Program-made: the position numbers and the translations under genes
Notes under the pieces: model-generated
What the model was told of the DNA's origin: nothing
Seen by the model: only the letters and a program-made list of their open reading frames with translations
Database searches by the model: none
Part shown: positions 62,344-64,000 of the stretch, piece after piece
How positions within the stretch are numbered: position 1 is the stretch's first letter
Layout of the letters: every line of letters begins with the position of its first letter
NCBI RefSeq assembly: GCF_030812255.1
Contig: NZ_JAUSSH010000001.1
Coordinates: 496,001-560,000 of the forward strand
From: Paeniglutamicibacter psychrophenolicus
Lineage (GTDB): Bacteria; Actinomycetota; Actinomycetes; Actinomycetales; Micrococcaceae
Reading direction: 5' to 3'
DNA length: 64,000 nt

Positions 62344-63831
62344 GTGCAGCCGCGGCGGGCAGGGCCGCCCGGAGCCTCGAATGCCCTGGGATGGAGCCTG
62401 CTGAACACCATGGCATCGCGCTTTGCGACCCTAGGGATCGGAATCGTGCTGGCCCGGGTGCTGGGACCGAGTGAGTTCGGGACCTTTGCCGTGGCCTTGG
62501 TCGTCCTGATGGCCGTGCTGAGCTTCAACGAGCTGGGCGTGAGTCTGGCGATCGTGCGGTGGCCGGGCGACCCCGCCGTGATCGCACCGACCGTGAACTC
62601 GATCTCGGTACTGGCCAGCCTCGTGGTCTATGCCGCTGCCTATGCGGCCACACCCGCCCTGGCCAATGCCATGGGCGACCCCGGTGCTGTCGAGGTGGTG
62701 AGGTTGCTGCTGCTTAGCGTCCTGGTCAACGGGGCGGTGGCGACACCCGCCGCGCTGCTGCAGCGCAGGTTCCGCGAACGGACGCGTATGGCCATCGACC
62801 AGGCGAACGTGTGGATCGGGGCGGCAGTGTCTGTCGTCTTGGCCATCGCCGGCATGGGCGCCATGTCATTGGCCGTCGGGCGGCTGGCCGGAAGCGCGGT
62901 TTCGGGAATCATGTTCGTCAGGTCCTCGCCGCTGCCTTACCGGTTCGGCTGGGACAGGAGCGTTGTTCCGGCACTGCTGCGCTTTGGCCTGCCGCTGGCC
63001 GGAACCAGCATCATTGTTTTTGCCGTCGGGTACGCCGACCAGCTCATTGCCGGGTCGCTGTTGGGTTCCACGGCCCTGGGCTTTTACGTGCTGGCCTTCA
63101 ACCTCTCCAGCTGGCCGATGAGCCTGCTCTCGCAGCCACTTCGACGGGTCGCCCCGGCAACCTTTTCCCACCTGCAGGCCGACAAGCAAGCCCTGCGCAG
63201 GGCCGTCACCATGATTTTCGGCTTGCTGGCAGCCTGCACCCTGCCGCTGTTCGCCTTCGTCTCGGGGGCCGCGGCGCCGCTGGTACGGTTCATTTACGGG
63301 GACGCCTGGTTCCCGGCTGCTGCAATCCTGTCCTTCCTGGTTTTCTCGGCATTGTGCAAACTGCTGTACGAGATGGTCTATGACTATCTGGTGGTGCTGG
63401 GGAAGTCGGGGACGGTGTTCCTCGTCCAGGGTGCCAGCCTCGTCGTGATGGTTCCGGCGCTGGTGGCAGGTGCCCGCATCGGTGGCCTGGTCGGCCTGGC
63501 CATCGCCCAGGCCGTGGTGTCGTGGGCCGTCATCCTTCCCCTGTACCTGGTGCAGTTGTCCCGCGCCGGGGTGGGTCTCCGGGCGGTGGCGCGCCGCTGT
63601 GCGACGCCGGCCGGCGTCGGCCTGCTGGTGGGTGGATCCTCGTACTGGATGTCCACCGAATTCAGCTCCCCGCTGGCAACTCTCGCCGTGGGAGGGGCGC
63701 TGGTGGCCATCGCCTCGGCTTCCCTCCTGTACGTCCGCCGCAGGGATATTTTCGAACTCCGGGGAATCGGAAGACCCGCGGAAGAACACGTGTCGCATCC
63801 AGAAGCAGCGGGAAATGAGCGTCCACAGTGA
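62344..63831 (+). CDS. Wzx-type oligosaccharide flippase
   Basis: Polytopic membrane protein of the MATE/MOP superfamily expected to flip the lipid-linked oligosaccharide across the membrane. About twelve to fourteen helices are visible, beginning NALGWSLLNTMASRFATLGI. LARVLGPSEFGTFAVALV and LLGSTALGFYVLAFNL are typical of this family. An ATG at 62320 overlaps the previous stop, but AAGGAGGGG lies 4 bases before the GTG at 62344, so this start (495 aa) is preferred. It ends inside the next start codon (GTGA). No Wzy polymerase was seen in the window. Confidence 0.88.
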   Translation: MQPRRAGPPGASNALGWSLLNTMASRFATLGIGIVLARVLGPSEFGTFAVALVVLMAVLSFNELGVSLAIVRWPGDPAVIAPTVNSISVLASLVVYAAAYAATPALANAMGDPGAVEVVRLLLLSVLVNGAVATPAALLQRRFRERTRMAIDQANVWIGAAVSVVLAIAGMGAMSLAVGRLAGSAVSGIMFVRSSPLPYRFGWDRSVVPALLRFGLPLAGTSIIVFAVGYADQLIAGSLLGSTALGFYVLAFNLSSWPMSLLSQPLRRVAPATFSHLQADKQALRRAVTMIFGLLAACTLPLFAFVSGAAAPLVRFIYGDAWFPAAAILSFLVFSALCKLLYEMVYDYLVVLGKSGTVFLVQGASLVVMVPALVAGARIGGLVGLAIAQAVVSWAVILPLYLVQLSRAGVGLRAVARRCATPAGVGLLVGGSSYWMSTEFSSPLATLAVGGALVAIASASLLYVRRRDIFELRGIGRPAEEHVSHPEAAGNERPQ

Positions 63832-64000
63832 AAATACTTGTCTTTGCCCATGATTACGGCGTCGGCGGAAGCCAGCTGAACGCCATCGAGATCGCTGCCA
63901 CCCTGCGGGACATGGGACAGGAAACCATATTGTTTGGCCGCCCGGGGCCACTGAACAAAAGGGTTGACGAGCTGGGGCTGGAATTCATCGAGGCGCCCGT
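63828..64000 (+). CDS. GT4-type glycosyltransferase, cut by the window edge
   Basis: Only the first 57 codons are present. KILVFAHDYGVGGSQLNAIE matches KILVCPHQMGMGGSQLNAVE of the glycosyltransferase at 60015, so both belong to one subfamily. The GTG at 63828 overlaps the flippase stop. The operon continues beyond the window. Confidence 0.85.
   Translation, partial: MKILVFAHDYGVGGSQLNAIEIAATLRDMGQETILFGRPGPLNKRVDELGLEFIEAP

Overview
The window is chromosomal DNA of a high-GC Gram-positive bacterium, most likely a member of the Micrococcaceae (Arthrobacter, Paeniglutamicibacter or Glutamicibacter type). This is inferred from the gene families and their order: a WhiB2-type regulator followed by a giant glycosyltransferase, DUF5719, DUF3499 and S-adenosylhomocysteine hydrolase; manA, an LCP protein, purE, purK and GtrA; and the tatD, rpf, ksgA, ispE, ABC-F run. 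No rRNA, tRNA, CRISPR array, insertion sequence or phage gene was recognised.

Layout. 0.1-4.9 kb (minus): a TetR repressor with its DHA2-type drug exporter, fumarate hydratase and beta-carbonic anhydrase. 5.1-13.4 kb: DUF4245 divergent from glpX, then mannose-6-phosphate isomerase, an LCP cell-wall ligase, purE/purK, GtrA and a TIGR03089 protein. 13.5-24 kb: whiB2, the membrane glycosyltransferase, DUF5719, a metallopeptidase-like protein, DUF3499, a Trm112-like protein, ahcY and a TIGR01906 membrane protein. 24-30 kb: acyl-CoA synthetase, protein O-mannosyltransferase divergent from rsmI, and succinate-semialdehyde dehydrogenase. 30.2-33.6 kb: dTDP-rhamnose synthesis (rmlA divergent from rmlB and a fused rmlC-rmlD). 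33.6-38.5 kb (minus): moxR, DUF58 and transglutaminase operon. 38.6-44.9 kb: tatD, an RpfB-type resuscitation-promoting factor behind a long structured leader, ksgA, ispE and an ABC-F ATPase.

From 45.3 kb to the right edge the DNA looks accessory. Three very large LuxR-type regulators with N-terminal ATPase-like regions lie in tandem. Only the third keeps a recognisable Walker A/B pair; the first two have eroded P-loops. After about 1 kb without a convincing gene comes a tightly overlapping polysaccharide operon: polyprenyl glycosylphosphotransferase, WlbA-like oxidoreductase, epimerase, two DegT aminotransferases, PglD-like acetyltransferase, two paralogous GT4-type glycosyltransferases (the second cut by the window edge) and a Wzx-type flippase. 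The arrangement suggests a cell-surface glycan carrying amino sugars, possibly controlled by the regulator triplet.

Many genes, housekeeping ones especially, have a TANNNT -10 hexamer ending 6-8 bases before the start codon, the hallmark of leaderless transcripts. The strongest candidates for new biology are the regulator triplet with its operator-like repeats, the structured rpf leader, the tandem palindromes over the tetR promoter, and the set of leaderless promoters.
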